Counted from the stretch's first letter, positions 8,196 through 17,458 are shown. The stretch: DNA of 64,000 nucleotides from Novosphingobium sp. Leaf2 (GCF_001421325.1 NZ_LMJY01000017.1:186001-250000); one strand, 5' to 3'. Numbers and translations are program-made. Notes: a model not told the origin generated them from the sequence alone.

Positions 8196-8443
8196 GCCGC
8201 GTTCTCAGCGGCGCGGCGCGCGCGGTCCAGCCTGTAGCGCAGCGCCAGGATGCCGGTTGCGAACACGATCCCGGCCATCTGCCACACCATCGGGAAGGGC
8301 AGGCCCAAAGGCGCCCATGCCACGCCGTTCGCCCACGAAGCAAAACCCAGTTGCCATATGAACGGCAGCACCAGCAGCAGGTCGGCCTTTTTCAGGCCGC
8401 CGGGACTTTCGGGGTAAGGCGGGCGGTCTAGGGGCTCGGTCAC
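8192..8443 (-). CDS. DUF3311 small membrane protein, symporter partner
   Basis: This 83-residue protein has two predicted transmembrane segments (LLLVLPFIWQLGF and PMVWQMAGIVFATGILAL), matching DUF3311 proteins encoded immediately before SSS symporters. I chose the GTG at 8443; an ATG at 8524 in the same frame is possible, but it would leave only 7 bp to the operator-like repeat at 8532-8550, whereas the GTG leaves 88 bp for a promoter. It overlaps the symporter by 4 nt. Confidence 0.75.
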   Translation of the reverse strand: MTEPLDRPPYPESPGGLKKADLLLVLPFIWQLGFASWANGVAWAPLGLPFPMVWQMAGIVFATGILALRYRLDRARRAAENAA

Positions 8444-8531
8444 GATCGGGCTTTCGCTCTTCCACAATAGGGCTGAGGCCGCAGCCTGTCCGCACCGCGC
8501 GTTGCGTGCAATGACGATTGCCATCCGCTTT

Positions 8532-8550
8532 CGTTGCGTCTGGCGGAACA
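8532..8550. promoter_or_regulatory. Putative LysR operator, copy C
   Basis: CGTTGC-N7-GGAACA has one mismatch in the right arm. Its spacer shares TGGC with copy A. It sits 12 bp from the end of the LysR gene and 89-107 bp upstream of the DUF3311-symporter unit. Confidence 0.5.
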
Positions 8551-8562
8551 CTGGGCCGGCGA

Positions 8563-9477
8563 TCAGTCGCGGCGGATCGGGCGGTTCCACTGGCGAAGCT
8601 GGAACTCGATACGCTTGAGCAGGCGCAGCGGCGCGCCTTCCAGCTGACGGCCCGCGCGCAGCACGAGGCTGGAGGTGGTCTCCTCGATCGTGTCGTCGGC
8701 GATCGGCACGCTGACCATCGTGCCTTCCATCAATTCGGACCAGACCGATATCTGCGGCAGGATCGTCAGCGCCACGCCGGCCCGCACCGCATCTTGCATC
8801 ACATGGATCGAATTCGACGTGATCGAGGGCTGGAAATACGTTTTCGAATTGGTTTCGGCGGTGCTCAGGATCTGGCGGATGCGAAAGTTGGCGGGCGGCA
8901 GGCACAGCGGCTCGCGCGCCAGTTCCGCGATCGTGACTTGCGCTTTGCGGGCGATCGGGTGGGCGGGCGGCACGATCGCCATGAGCGGCTGGTTGATGAC
9001 GGCGCGCACGTGGATCTTCACATCGCTCGGCGTCTGGAAAACGAGCCCGAAGTGCGCTTCATCATCGATGATCATGCGCAGGATATCCTGCGTGGCCCCG
9101 GTCAGGATTTCCAGCCGGATCAGCGGATTGTCCTGCGAGAACTGGCTGACCAGATCAGTGAACGCCTTGCCCGCAAAGCCTTCGCCGATCGCGGCGGTCA
9201 CCTGCCCGGTGCGCACCGAGCGCAGTTCTTCCAGCTTGGAGCGCAGCGCCTCGCGGTCTGCCAACTGGTTGCGATAATGGGCGATAACGATCTCGCCGGC
9301 ATGCGTCAGCCGCACCCCGCGCCGCCCCTTCTCGATCAGGGCAAGGCCGTACTGGCTTTCCAGCTGCGCTATCTGCCGGCTGATCGATGAGGGCGCCACG
9401 TTGAGCCGGTCGCCCGCCGCACGCATCGAACCGGCGCTGAGCGCTTCCAGCAGATATCGCATTCCGGCTTCGGACAA
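8563..9477 (-). CDS. LysR-family transcriptional regulator
   Basis: This 304-residue regulator has an N-terminal winged helix-turn-helix (about 1-60: GSMRAAGDRLNVAPSSISRQ is the HTH) and a periplasmic-binding-like effector domain (about 88-295). It is on the same strand as, and immediately upstream of, the transport and amine-oxidation genes. A repeated TTGC-N7-GCAA motif in front of four nearby transcription units has the spacing of a LysR box, so this protein is the likely regulator. No copy lies in front of lysR itself. Confidence 0.9.
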   Translation of the reverse strand: MSEAGMRYLLEALSAGSMRAAGDRLNVAPSSISRQIAQLESQYGLALIEKGRRGVRLTHAGEIVIAHYRNQLADREALRSKLEELRSVRTGQVTAAIGEGFAGKAFTDLVSQFSQDNPLIRLEILTGATQDILRMIIDDEAHFGLVFQTPSDVKIHVRAVINQPLMAIVPPAHPIARKAQVTIAELAREPLCLPPANFRIRQILSTAETNSKTYFQPSITSNSIHVMQDAVRAGVALTILPQISVWSELMEGTMVSVPIADDTIEETTSSLVLRAGRQLEGAPLRLLKRIEFQLRQWNRPIRRD

Positions 9478-9508
9478 CGCCTTCTCCTTTGCCGGTCAGC
9501 CTAGCATG

Positions 9509-12133
9509 TCAGCGGGAGGGATCGAAGCGCGTTGCCAACGGCAGATCGCGTGAGCTTGGGCCGACATGCACGCCGTAGCTGCCGGGTGCCATCCGCCAGC
9601 CGTGGCGCCCTTCGTCCCAGTAGGACAAGGCGTGGCTGTCCAGCGCGAACGTCACCTTGGTGGACTGGCCGGGCAGCAGCGCCACGCGTTCGAAACCCTT
9701 GAGTTGTAGCGGCGGCTCTCCTGCGGCAGCGGGCATGGAAAGATACAGCTGCGCCACATCTTCGCCGGCAACCTTGCCGACGTTGGCCACGGTGGCCTGC
9801 ACGCTCCAGCCCTGGCCGGCCTTGGTCAGCGTCAGGCCGCTATAGGCGAAGCGCGTGTAGGACAGGCCGTGGCCGAACGGATAGAGCGGCGCGATGCCTT
9901 TGGCGTCGTACCAGCGATAGCCCACCAGCACGCCTTCGTCATAGTGCGCCGCCGTGCCTATGCCGGGATAGCGCGAAGGCTGGTCGGTGGGCCCGTGGAT
10001 CTCGTCTGCCGGGAAGGTTACGGGGAGCTTGCCGGACGGATTAGCCTTGCCGGTCAGCAGCGCGGCGATGGAATCGGCGGCCTGCTCACCGGGATACCAG
10101 GCGGCGAGAATTCCGGCCACCTTGTCATGCCAGGGCATCAACACCGGGCCAACCGTGTGTAGCACGACCACGGTGTTCGGGTTGGCGGCGGCGACGGCGG
10201 CGATCAGCGCGTCCTGATCGCCGGGGAGCTTGAGATCGGTGCGATCCGCCCCTTCCGAAACATGGTCTGCGGCGAACACCACGGCGACTTGTGCCTTGCG
10301 CGCGGCAGCAACAGCTTCGTCGATCAGCGCAGGGTCCGGGGCCTGCCAGCCCAGCCGCACTTCGGTGGGGGACAGCGTGGGCGCATTGGAATAGGCAAGT
10401 TCCAGCGCGACAGGCTTGCCGGCCTGCAGATAGGCCGTGCCGTGAACCGGCAGGCGGAAGCTTTGCTTGGGAATGTAGGCCACGCGTTTACCGGCGATCG
10501 TCAGCGCCATTTCCCCGCCGCCGTGAAGCGAGAAACGGTAGACGCCGGTTCTGGGCGGCGTGAACCGTGCGGTCCAGCGGGCAGACCACAAGGCGGGAAG
10601 GCCGGTGACGCCGCTCTTGGCGCCGGCCTCGGCATAATCGATCTGCGCTTCCTTGCGGGTGACCACCGGCGTACCCGACCAGTCGGGCGAGGGGTAGTAG
10701 CGCGCGGTCAAGTCCTGCAACGCAGAGGCCGGCATGGCGGGCAACGGCCCGATGCCCAGAGTGCCGCGCGCGTAGGTGACCGCAACGGTGTCGCCCAGCG
10801 CGGCCTTGATGGCGGCCAGCGGCGCTTTGACCGCGCCGATGTCCTCGGTTTTCACGAAACCGCCGTAGCGCTCCGACGTCTGGACGTTGGCGCCCGCATC
10901 GTCGCCGATGATGGCAACGCTGGCGACCTTGTCCGGCAGCAGCGGCAGCACGCCGCGTTCGTTGCGCAGCAATACGGTGCCGCGTTCCGCGATCCGTTCG
11001 GACAGCGCCAGGTGCGCGGGGCTGCGCACATCGGCGGTGGCGTTGCCGGTCACTGGACGATCGACGAGGCCGAGCCGGAATATCGGCGTCACGATCCGGG
11101 CCACCATGCCGTCGATGTCGGTCTGCGTGATCAGGCCCTTGGCGCGTGCGGCCTTGAGCGCGTCCACGCCATAGAACTGCGCGAACCCGAAGGGGCTGAC
11201 GCCGCCGGGCATCGAAATGTCGAGGCCGGCTTTCACCGACGGGGCGGTGCTGCGGTGGGCGAAGTACCAGTCCGCCACCACGAAGCCGTCAAAGCCCCAG
11301 GCTTTCAGATTGCCCAGCGTCTGCGGATTTTCGCAGGCATAGTGGCCGTTGACGCGGTTGTACGCGCACATGATCGCGCCGGCCTTGCCGGCGCCGACCA
11401 CGGCCTTGAAAGCAGGGTAGTAGATTTCCTGCAGCGCGCGCTCTGGCACGATGGCGTCGATCGCCGCGTAGGCCGGGCCATCGCCCAGGCGCAGCCATTC
11501 CTGATTGTTGGCGGCAAAGTGCTTGGGCGTGGCGATCAGCCCCAGCGACTGGATGCCCTGCGTGATCGCGGTGCCCAGCTGCGCAGTCAGATACGGGTCT
11601 TCGCTCAGCGTCTCGGCGGCGCGGCCCCACTTGGGGGTGCGGATGATGTTGATGGTGGGCGCCAGCACCACATTGCGCCCCTTGCCTGCATGTTCGGCCC
11701 CCAGCGCCTTGCCGTACTGTTCCATCAGGCTGCGGTCGAAAGTGGCCGCGCCCATGATCGGCGCGGGGAACTGGGTCACGTCCTTCATGCCGTTGCCGAC
11801 ACCAGCCGGGCCATCGCCCATGCACAGCGCGGGCAGACCAAGGCGCGCGATGCCGCTGATATGGCCGACGCATGCGTTCACGCCGGTGCCGTTGGCATCA
11901 AGCGCGGTGTCGCCTTGCAGCAACCGCAGTTTTTCCTCGTCCGTCATTGCCGCGACGATCTGCGCGGCCCGTTCCTGCGGGGCACGTGCGGGATCGAGCC
12001 AGGGCCTGGCGGGTTCGGCACCGTACGCCGGCATGCTCCCTGCCATTACACTAGCAATCCCGCAGAGCAAGGCTCTGCGGGATGCTGCGCGCAGCGGCGA
12101 CGGCAGGGAGGGCTTCGTCGTCGCAGACCGCAC
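9509..12133 (-). CDS. Glycoside hydrolase family 3 beta-glucosidase with PA14 insert, secreted
   Basis: This 874-residue exo-acting beta-glycosidase starts at a GTG 2 nt after the TonB-receptor stop; the open frame further upstream lies inside that receptor gene and is not used. Residues 1-39 form a signal peptide with a twin-arginine-like SRR and an AYGAEP cleavage region. The GH3 TIM-barrel (about 40-360) contains the substrate-binding KH at 204-205 and the nucleophile D288 in GFDGFVVADW. A second alpha/beta domain is interrupted by a PA14-like beta domain (about 475-610), and a fibronectin-III-like domain ends the protein. It probably cleaves oligosaccharides or plant glucosides in the periplasm after TonB uptake. 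Confidence 0.9.
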   Translation of the reverse strand: MRSATTKPSLPSPLRAASRRALLCGIASVMAGSMPAYGAEPARPWLDPARAPQERAAQIVAAMTDEEKLRLLQGDTALDANGTGVNACVGHISGIARLGLPALCMGDGPAGVGNGMKDVTQFPAPIMGAATFDRSLMEQYGKALGAEHAGKGRNVVLAPTINIIRTPKWGRAAETLSEDPYLTAQLGTAITQGIQSLGLIATPKHFAANNQEWLRLGDGPAYAAIDAIVPERALQEIYYPAFKAVVGAGKAGAIMCAYNRVNGHYACENPQTLGNLKAWGFDGFVVADWYFAHRSTAPSVKAGLDISMPGGVSPFGFAQFYGVDALKAARAKGLITQTDIDGMVARIVTPIFRLGLVDRPVTGNATADVRSPAHLALSERIAERGTVLLRNERGVLPLLPDKVASVAIIGDDAGANVQTSERYGGFVKTEDIGAVKAPLAAIKAALGDTVAVTYARGTLGIGPLPAMPASALQDLTARYYPSPDWSGTPVVTRKEAQIDYAEAGAKSGVTGLPALWSARWTARFTPPRTGVYRFSLHGGGEMALTIAGKRVAYIPKQSFRLPVHGTAYLQAGKPVALELAYSNAPTLSPTEVRLGWQAPDPALIDEAVAAARKAQVAVVFAADHVSEGADRTDLKLPGDQDALIAAVAAANPNTVVVLHTVGPVLMPWHDKVAGILAAWYPGEQAADSIAALLTGKANPSGKLPVTFPADEIHGPTDQPSRYPGIGTAAHYDEGVLVGYRWYDAKGIAPLYPFGHGLSYTRFAYSGLTLTKAGQGWSVQATVANVGKVAGEDVAQLYLSMPAAAGEPPLQLKGFERVALLPGQSTKVTFALDSHALSYWDEGRHGWRMAPGSYGVHVGPSSRDLPLATRFDPSR

Positions 12134-12135
12134 GA

Positions 12136-14358
12136 TCAGAACTTGACCGAGCCCGAGAGGCTGAACGTGCGTGGCCGGTTGGTGTAATAGCCCAGCGGAT
12201 ACAGGCCCGGCACGATCTCGTTGTAGTTGATCGTCGTGCGGTCGTTGAACAGGTTGGTGACGTTGAGGTTCACGGCCCAGGGTCCCTTGTTGATCCCGGC
12301 GCGCAGGCCGACCAACCAGTAAGAGTCCAGCTTCTGGTAATTGTCGATCGTAGAGTTGAACTTCGTCGCCGACGAGCCCTGATACGATGCGTTGGCGCCG
12401 AACGAGGCTTCCACGCCCCATGCGTCGATCGGGGTGCTGTAGTCAATGCTGGCCGAACCGGTCAGCTTGGGCACGTAGGGAATACGATCGCCCTTCATGC
12501 CGGTGGCCGGGATCGGGTTGTCCTGGGTCAGCTTGGCGGTGTTGTAGTTGCCCGAAAGGTTGATATCGAGGCCCGGAACGGGACGCGCTTCCAGCGTCAC
12601 TTCAACACCCTTGACGGCGGCCTTGCCCCCGTTTCCGGTATAGCCGAATGACACCGTGCCGTTGGACGCCTGCTGCGAAACCTGGATGTCCGACCAGTCG
12701 ATGTAATACAACGCGCCGTTCAGGAACAGCTTGCGGTCCATCAGCGTGGTCTTGACGCCCCACTCGTAGCTCCACAGCGAATCCGAGCCATAGCCTTCCG
12801 GAATGGTGACGCCGGCGATTTCCGCGGCGGTCTGGTCGTTGACACCGCCTGAGCGGTAGCCTTGCGCGACCTGGACATAGGTGTTGACCTGATCGTTCAC
12901 CTTCCATGCCAGGTTGAAGCGGCCTATCAGGCCGTTGTCGCTGGTGTGCAGCGGATTACCCGCACCGGAGCCGGCGCCGCCACCGGCTGCGACCAGCGAT
13001 TGCGATGTCTGGTCGAGCTTGAAGTCGAACAGGCGGCCACCGGCTGTGAAGGTCAGGCCAGGCACGAATTCGTAGCTGATTTCGCCGAACAGCGCGCGTT
13101 CCTTGATCGTGGTGTTGACCGTGCGGTCAAGCAGCAGATCGGATGCGGACGTGATGTTGCCTGAAGCATCGGCGGTAGGCCAGGAACTGTGGAAGAAGCG
13201 GTTTTCGTTCTGGAAGAATCCGCCCACCAGAACCTGGATGGGCCCGTCGAAGCTGGAGGCGAAGCGCAATTCGCCGCTGTCCACCCGGCGGTGCTTGTCC
13301 TGCACCAGCGCGCTGCGGCCCGCGCCATCGTAGGCAAGGCCGAAGAACGCGTCGGCAGCCAGACTGGCGTCGCGGTTGAAAGCGGTGTCGCGCACGAAGC
13401 GTGAAACGGTGCCGGTGAACGTCCCGAAGGACTGCTTGTAGTTCACGGTGGCGTTGTAGATCTCGCTCTTGTCGCTGTAGGGCGAGCGGACCTGATCGGC
13501 CTGATAGTTCTTGGGCAAGGCAACACCGGCGTAATCGACCAGGTTGTAGTAGTTCTTCGCGTCCTGATGGACGTCCTGGTACATCGCGGTCACGTCGATC
13601 GTCAGGTCGGGCGTGGCCTGCAGGCGCGCTGTCAGGCGGCCGGCCTTGCTCTTTTCAGCGTTGGCGCCGTTCTGAAACCGGTTGTCGATCCAGCCCGGCA
13701 GATCGGCGTAGAATCCCGATGCCCGCACAGCCAGGACGCCGGGGATGACCGGCAGGTTTACCGCGCCGTCGGTCTGCATGCCCAGCGATGCGCCGTCCGT
13801 GGCGCGCAGTGCCGACTGGACGTAGCCCTTGACGCCGCCGTCCGGGTCGGCCTTGTTGGTGATGTAGCGGATCGTGCCCGCCATCGAACTGGCGCCGAAG
13901 GTGGTGCCCTGCGGACCCTTGAGCACTTCCACGCGGTCGATGTCGAACAGCTTGATGTCCGGGGCCTGGCCGCCGCCGTCCTGCGAGTTTTCACCGGTGA
14001 TCACGGTCTCGTCAAGGTAAAGGCCAACGGTGCCCGCGCCCGCCGCGTTGATGCCGCGGATCACATAGCGCTTGTCGCCCGGGCCTTCGTCCTGAACCGA
14101 GAGGGCAGGGATGGAATGATAAAAGTCGGCAAAGTCCAGCGCGCCCTTTTCCTTGAGGGCATCGCCACCAAGGGCCTGCACCGCGATCGGCGTGTCCTGA
14201 ATGGTGGAGGATGTGCGCTTGGTGGCGGTAACGACGATTTCGCTCGACCCCTGGTCGGCGGCGGCGTCCTGCGCCAGTGCTGATACGCTGCAAAGCGCGG
14301 TTCCGGCCATCATGCCGGAAACCAAAAGCGCCAGCGACCCGTTAAGAGCGTGTCTCAT
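12136..14358 (-). CDS. TonB-dependent outer-membrane receptor
   Basis: This 740-residue receptor has a signal peptide (1-29, ending SALAQ), a TonB-box-like EIVVTATKR, a plug domain (about 45-160, with RVEVLKGPQGTTFGASSMAGTI) and a C-terminal beta-barrel ending in aromatic F (SLSGSVKF). I chose the ATG at 14358 because AGGGG lies just upstream; the frame is open to 14463 but lacks a signal peptide there. It is coupled to the GH3 gene (2-nt gap) and probably imports the glycoside or oligosaccharide that GH3 cleaves. A TTGC-N7-GCAA repeat lies 119 bp upstream, linking it to the LysR set. Confidence 0.92.
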   Translation of the reverse strand: MRHALNGSLALLVSGMMAGTALCSVSALAQDAAADQGSSEIVVTATKRTSSTIQDTPIAVQALGGDALKEKGALDFADFYHSIPALSVQDEGPGDKRYVIRGINAAGAGTVGLYLDETVITGENSQDGGGQAPDIKLFDIDRVEVLKGPQGTTFGASSMAGTIRYITNKADPDGGVKGYVQSALRATDGASLGMQTDGAVNLPVIPGVLAVRASGFYADLPGWIDNRFQNGANAEKSKAGRLTARLQATPDLTIDVTAMYQDVHQDAKNYYNLVDYAGVALPKNYQADQVRSPYSDKSEIYNATVNYKQSFGTFTGTVSRFVRDTAFNRDASLAADAFFGLAYDGAGRSALVQDKHRRVDSGELRFASSFDGPIQVLVGGFFQNENRFFHSSWPTADASGNITSASDLLLDRTVNTTIKERALFGEISYEFVPGLTFTAGGRLFDFKLDQTSQSLVAAGGGAGSGAGNPLHTSDNGLIGRFNLAWKVNDQVNTYVQVAQGYRSGGVNDQTAAEIAGVTIPEGYGSDSLWSYEWGVKTTLMDRKLFLNGALYYIDWSDIQVSQQASNGTVSFGYTGNGGKAAVKGVEVTLEARPVPGLDINLSGNYNTAKLTQDNPIPATGMKGDRIPYVPKLTGSASIDYSTPIDAWGVEASFGANASYQGSSATKFNSTIDNYQKLDSYWLVGLRAGINKGPWAVNLNVTNLFNDRTTINYNEIVPGLYPLGYYTNRPRTFSLSGSVKF

Positions 14359-14476
14359 GTTACCCCTTTTCACATGTGCTTTTTGCCGGCGCGACATACA
14401 CGTTCCCGCATCCACCGGATGAGCGAACGTCCCACGCGCTTGCGTGCAGAACAATGTCGCCAAGCTGTCATGTTTG

Positions 14477-14491
14477 TTGCGATGACCGCAA
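14477..14491. promoter_or_regulatory. Putative LysR operator, copy D
   Basis: A perfect TTGC-N7-GCAA inverted repeat lies in the gap between the flavin reductase stop and the TonB receptor start, 119-133 bp upstream of the receptor. Confidence 0.5.
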
Positions 14492-14549
14492 CGCTGAGGC
14501 AGGACTTAGTGCGTGGTCAGGGCCATTACCGACATGAATCGAAAGGCAA

Positions 14550-15191
14550 TCAGTCTGCCTCGACCTCTGCCTTGCCCAGCCACTGCTCGTAGGTAGGCCG
14601 TGTCATCTGGAACATGTCGGTGGTGCGTGTGTACCACCCGGCCCCATGCATGCGGCCTACCAGTTCCATCGCCGGGGTATCGACATGCAGCCGTTCGGGG
14701 TCGACGAAGGCATCGTTGATATGCAGGCGCAGCACTTCGCCCAGCGCGATGGTGGTCTTGGCCACTTCGATCGGCTGGTAGAGGCGGCACTCGATCGATA
14801 CCGGCGCACTGGCAATGCGCGGCGCGCCCACGACGCTGGAAGGCACGGTGGCAATGCCCGCTGCGGCCAGTTCGTCGAACTCCGGCGGGCCGTCGATGCA
14901 GGTGAAATTCATGGCGGCGCTGTCAGCCTCGCTGACAAGGTTCACCACGAACTCCCCGGTTTCCAGGATATTGGCGGCGCTGTCCTTGTGTGTGCCGTCA
15001 GCTTTGCGCATCATGCCCAGCACCACCAGCGTGGGATCGGCGCTGATCATATTGAAGAAGCTGTAAGGCGCTGCATTGCCTATTCCGGCGCCCGAAATCG
15101 TGGTCACCCAGGCAATCGGGCGGGGGGTGACGCTGGCGCTGAGCAGTTTGTAGCGATCGGGCGTTGCCAGCTTCGAGAAATCGAATTCCAC
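14550..15191 (-). CDS. Flavin reductase family (FMN-binding split barrel) protein
   Basis: This 213-residue protein has the split-barrel flavin-binding signature TPRPIAWVTTIS near residue 22, NAAPYSFFNMIS and, later, GEFVVNLVSE. Family members supply reduced FMN/FAD to two-component monooxygenases or bind flavin for other redox reactions. The GTG start lies 5 nt after the nitrilase stop with GGAG inside the end of that gene, so the two are co-transcribed. No monooxygenase partner is adjacent. Confidence 0.8.
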   Translation of the reverse strand: MEFDFSKLATPDRYKLLSASVTPRPIAWVTTISGAGIGNAAPYSFFNMISADPTLVVLGMMRKADGTHKDSAANILETGEFVVNLVSEADSAAMNFTCIDGPPEFDELAAAGIATVPSSVVGAPRIASAPVSIECRLYQPIEVAKTTIALGEVLRLHINDAFVDPERLHVDTPAMELVGRMHGAGWYTRTTDMFQMTRPTYEQWLGKAEVEAD

Positions 15192-15196
15192 CAGAG

Positions 15197-16153
15197 TTAC
15201 TCCGCGCCCGTGCGATGGACCGCGCGCCGGGGCGCGACGTTGACCTGCAGCTCAAACACGTCGGGCCGGGCATAGTGCCCCACCACATCGAAATCGTACT
15301 TGCCGCGCACGACCTGTGCCGGCTCGATATCGGCATACAGGATGGTCTCACCCGAAAAGTCCGGCCCCGCCAGAACCTGGCCAAGCGGGTCCACGATCAT
15401 CGAGCCGCCGCGCATCAGGACGGTGTTGGGATCATCACCAAGCGCGCAGTCATAGTCCGGGGCATACGCGCCGCGCGTGATGTGCTGGCAGGCGGAAAGC
15501 ACGAAGCAGCGCCCTTCCAGCGCTACGTGCTGCATCGTGCTGGCCCAGCTGTCACGATCGTCCGCAGTGGGCGCGCAATACAAGGTGATGCCTTGGTCAT
15601 ACATCGCCATGCGCATCATCGGCATGTAGTTTTCCCAGCAGATCACCGCGCCAATCCGGCCCATCGGCGTATCGAACACTGGCAGGGTAGACCCATCGCC
15701 AAAGCCCCAGATCAGCCGCTCCGCCCCGGTCGGCATCAGCTTGCGATGCTTGCCCACCAAGCCCTTGGCCCCATCAAGGAACAGCGCCGTGCAATAGACC
15801 GTCCCGCCATCCCGCTCGATCACCCCGATGACCACGAACGCGCCGGTTTCCGCCGTGGCTTCGGCCAGCAGCGCGATTTCCGGGCCGTCCAGGCAGATCG
15901 CCGCTTCGTGATAGGCGCGAAAATCCTCGCGGCCTTGAGGCTTGCGCATGCCCACCGGCGTTCCGAACGATGCCCCCTTGGGATAGCCGCCCAGGAACGC
16001 CTCGGGAAATACCAGCATGCTGGCGCCTGCGTTGGACGCGGTGCGGATCAGCCCGGCGGCTTTTTGTGCAGCGGCCAGCGAATCGGCGGGGATCGACGCG
16101 GCCTGGATAACCGCGGCCTTGAACGTTGTGAGCGGGGACGAGGGGGTGGGCAT
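15197..16153 (-). CDS. Nitrilase (aliphatic/aryl type)
   Basis: This 318-residue enzyme has the nitrilase triad E51 (FPEAFLGGYPKG), K138 (GKHRKLMPTGAERLIWG) and C172 (ICWENYMPMMR). The ICWENYMP and FGDG features put it with true nitrilases that hydrolyse organic nitriles to carboxylic acids and ammonia, rather than amidases or carbamoylases. SD-like GGAGT precedes the ATG. It is divergent from the gentisate dioxygenase gene. An arylacetonitrile or indole-3-acetonitrile substrate would fit the aromatic cluster next door, but that is inference. Confidence 0.88.
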   Translation of the reverse strand: MPTPSSPLTTFKAAVIQAASIPADSLAAAQKAAGLIRTASNAGASMLVFPEAFLGGYPKGASFGTPVGMRKPQGREDFRAYHEAAICLDGPEIALLAEATAETGAFVVIGVIERDGGTVYCTALFLDGAKGLVGKHRKLMPTGAERLIWGFGDGSTLPVFDTPMGRIGAVICWENYMPMMRMAMYDQGITLYCAPTADDRDSWASTMQHVALEGRCFVLSACQHITRGAYAPDYDCALGDDPNTVLMRGGSMIVDPLGQVLAGPDFSGETILYADIEPAQVVRGKYDFDVVGHYARPDVFELQVNVAPRRAVHRTGAE

Positions 16154-16217
16154 GGGGCACTCCGGTCAAGGAAAACAGCGCAGGAATACCGCGCCTTGCA
16201 GATCTGATAATAGTTGC

Positions 16218-16237
16218 ATTTGACACTTTTTTCAAAT
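16218..16237. promoter_or_regulatory. Inverted repeat in the nitrilase/gentisate-dioxygenase divergent promoter
   Basis: ATTTGA-N8-TCAAAT lies in an AT-rich 122-bp gap between divergent genes. TTGACA (16220-16225) overlaps the left arm and TAATAT lies at 16251-16256. The preceding TTGCAT half-matches the MarR palindrome found at 21820. It could be an operator for both genes. Confidence 0.35.
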
Positions 16238-16275
16238 TGTTTTAAGCCTGTAATATCTCGAAACGGAGACGCTTT

Positions 16276-17403
16276 ATGGCGACGCAAAGCTACGATCAGC
16301 ACCGTGAGGACATGATCGGCCGGGCCAACGTGGCCGACACGCCCGAACTGCTCGCCTATTACAAGCGTCTGGAGACGCTGGGCACTGGCGCGCTGTGGAC
16401 CGTCGCCAACAAGATCGAGCCGTGGGAGCCGGCATCTACCTCGGTGCCCTACTTGTGGCGATACCGCGATCTGCGCGACGATGTGATGAAGGCGCTGGAG
16501 CTGGTCACACCCGAGCAGGCGGGCCGCCGCGTGGTCTATCTGGAAAATCCGGGGCGGGCCGATGTAGTGGCCGCCGTAGGCTGGCTCTACTCCGGTCTTC
16601 AGGTGATGGGGCCGGGCGAACTGGCATCCAGCCACCGCCACTCCGCGTCCGCGCTGCGCTTCATCATGGAAGGGCAAGGCGCGTTCACCAATGTCGATGG
16701 GCACAAGATGACGCTGGGCGCGGGCGATTTCGTGCTCACGCCCAACGGCACTTGGCACGAACACGGCGTGGCTGAGGACGGCACCCCCTGCATCTGGCAG
16801 GACGGCCTCGACATTCCGCTTATGAATGCGCTGGAAGCCAATTTCTACGAAGTGCACCCCGACCTGCAGCAGGCGGTGTCCTACGCGGTAGACGATTCGA
16901 CCGCGACGTGGGCGGGAACCGGCTTGCGCCCGGCCGGCACCGCGTGGCACAAGCCGTATTCGCCGCTGTTCAAGTACGAATGGGCGCCCACCTACGAAGC
17001 GCTGACCCGCTATGCGGCGGTTACCGACGGTTCGCCGTTCGACGGGGTGATGATGGAATACGTCAATCCGCATACCGGTGGCCCGGTGATGCAGACGATC
17101 GGCGCCTCCATGCAGTTGCTGCGCCCCGGCGAACGGACCCGAGCGCATCGCCAGACCGGCAGTTTCGTCTACCAGTGTGCCAAGGGGAAGGGCTGGTCGA
17201 TCATCAACGGCCAGCGCTTTGACTGGCAGGAGCGTGACATCTTCGTGGTGCCAGCTTGGATGTATCACGAGCATGCCAATGCCTCCGAAGCCGAGGACGC
17301 ATGCCTGTTCACCTTCAACGACCTGCCGGTGATGCGCGCGCTGGGCCTCTACCGCGAGGAAGCGCTGGGCGAAAACGGCGGGCACCAGCCCATTCTCTCC
17401 TGA
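16276..17403 (+). CDS. Gentisate 1,2-dioxygenase-like bicupin
   Basis: This 375-residue protein has the usual length for gentisate dioxygenase. It has two cupin domains: the first has the metal-binding set HRH (120, 122) and HEH (161-163), and the second has RAHRQTGSF with downstream MYHEH. The enzyme opens the gentisate ring with Fe(II) and O2 to give maleylpyruvate. Fumarylpyruvate hydrolase follows at 55 nt. No maleylpyruvate isomerase is visible here, so either it is elsewhere or the hydrolase acts on maleylpyruvate directly. 1-Hydroxy-2-naphthoate or salicylate dioxygenases are close relatives. Confidence 0.85.
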   Translation: MATQSYDQHREDMIGRANVADTPELLAYYKRLETLGTGALWTVANKIEPWEPASTSVPYLWRYRDLRDDVMKALELVTPEQAGRRVVYLENPGRADVVAAVGWLYSGLQVMGPGELASSHRHSASALRFIMEGQGAFTNVDGHKMTLGAGDFVLTPNGTWHEHGVAEDGTPCIWQDGLDIPLMNALEANFYEVHPDLQQAVSYAVDDSTATWAGTGLRPAGTAWHKPYSPLFKYEWAPTYEALTRYAAVTDGSPFDGVMMEYVNPHTGGPVMQTIGASMQLLRPGERTRAHRQTGSFVYQCAKGKGWSIINGQRFDWQERDIFVVPAWMYHEHANASEAEDACLFTFNDLPVMRALGLYREEALGENGGHQPILS

Positions 17404-17458
17404 ACGGCAGGCTCGTCCGCCGTCCCCATCTTTTCAAAGCCATAGGGAAACACCCAAG

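Noticed and set aside
10262..12187. A 641-codon plus-strand frame across the GH3 gene
   Set aside because: It is antisense to GH3 and rich in R, G, Q and H without any motif; the GH3 frame has a signal peptide, nucleophile and PA14 domain.
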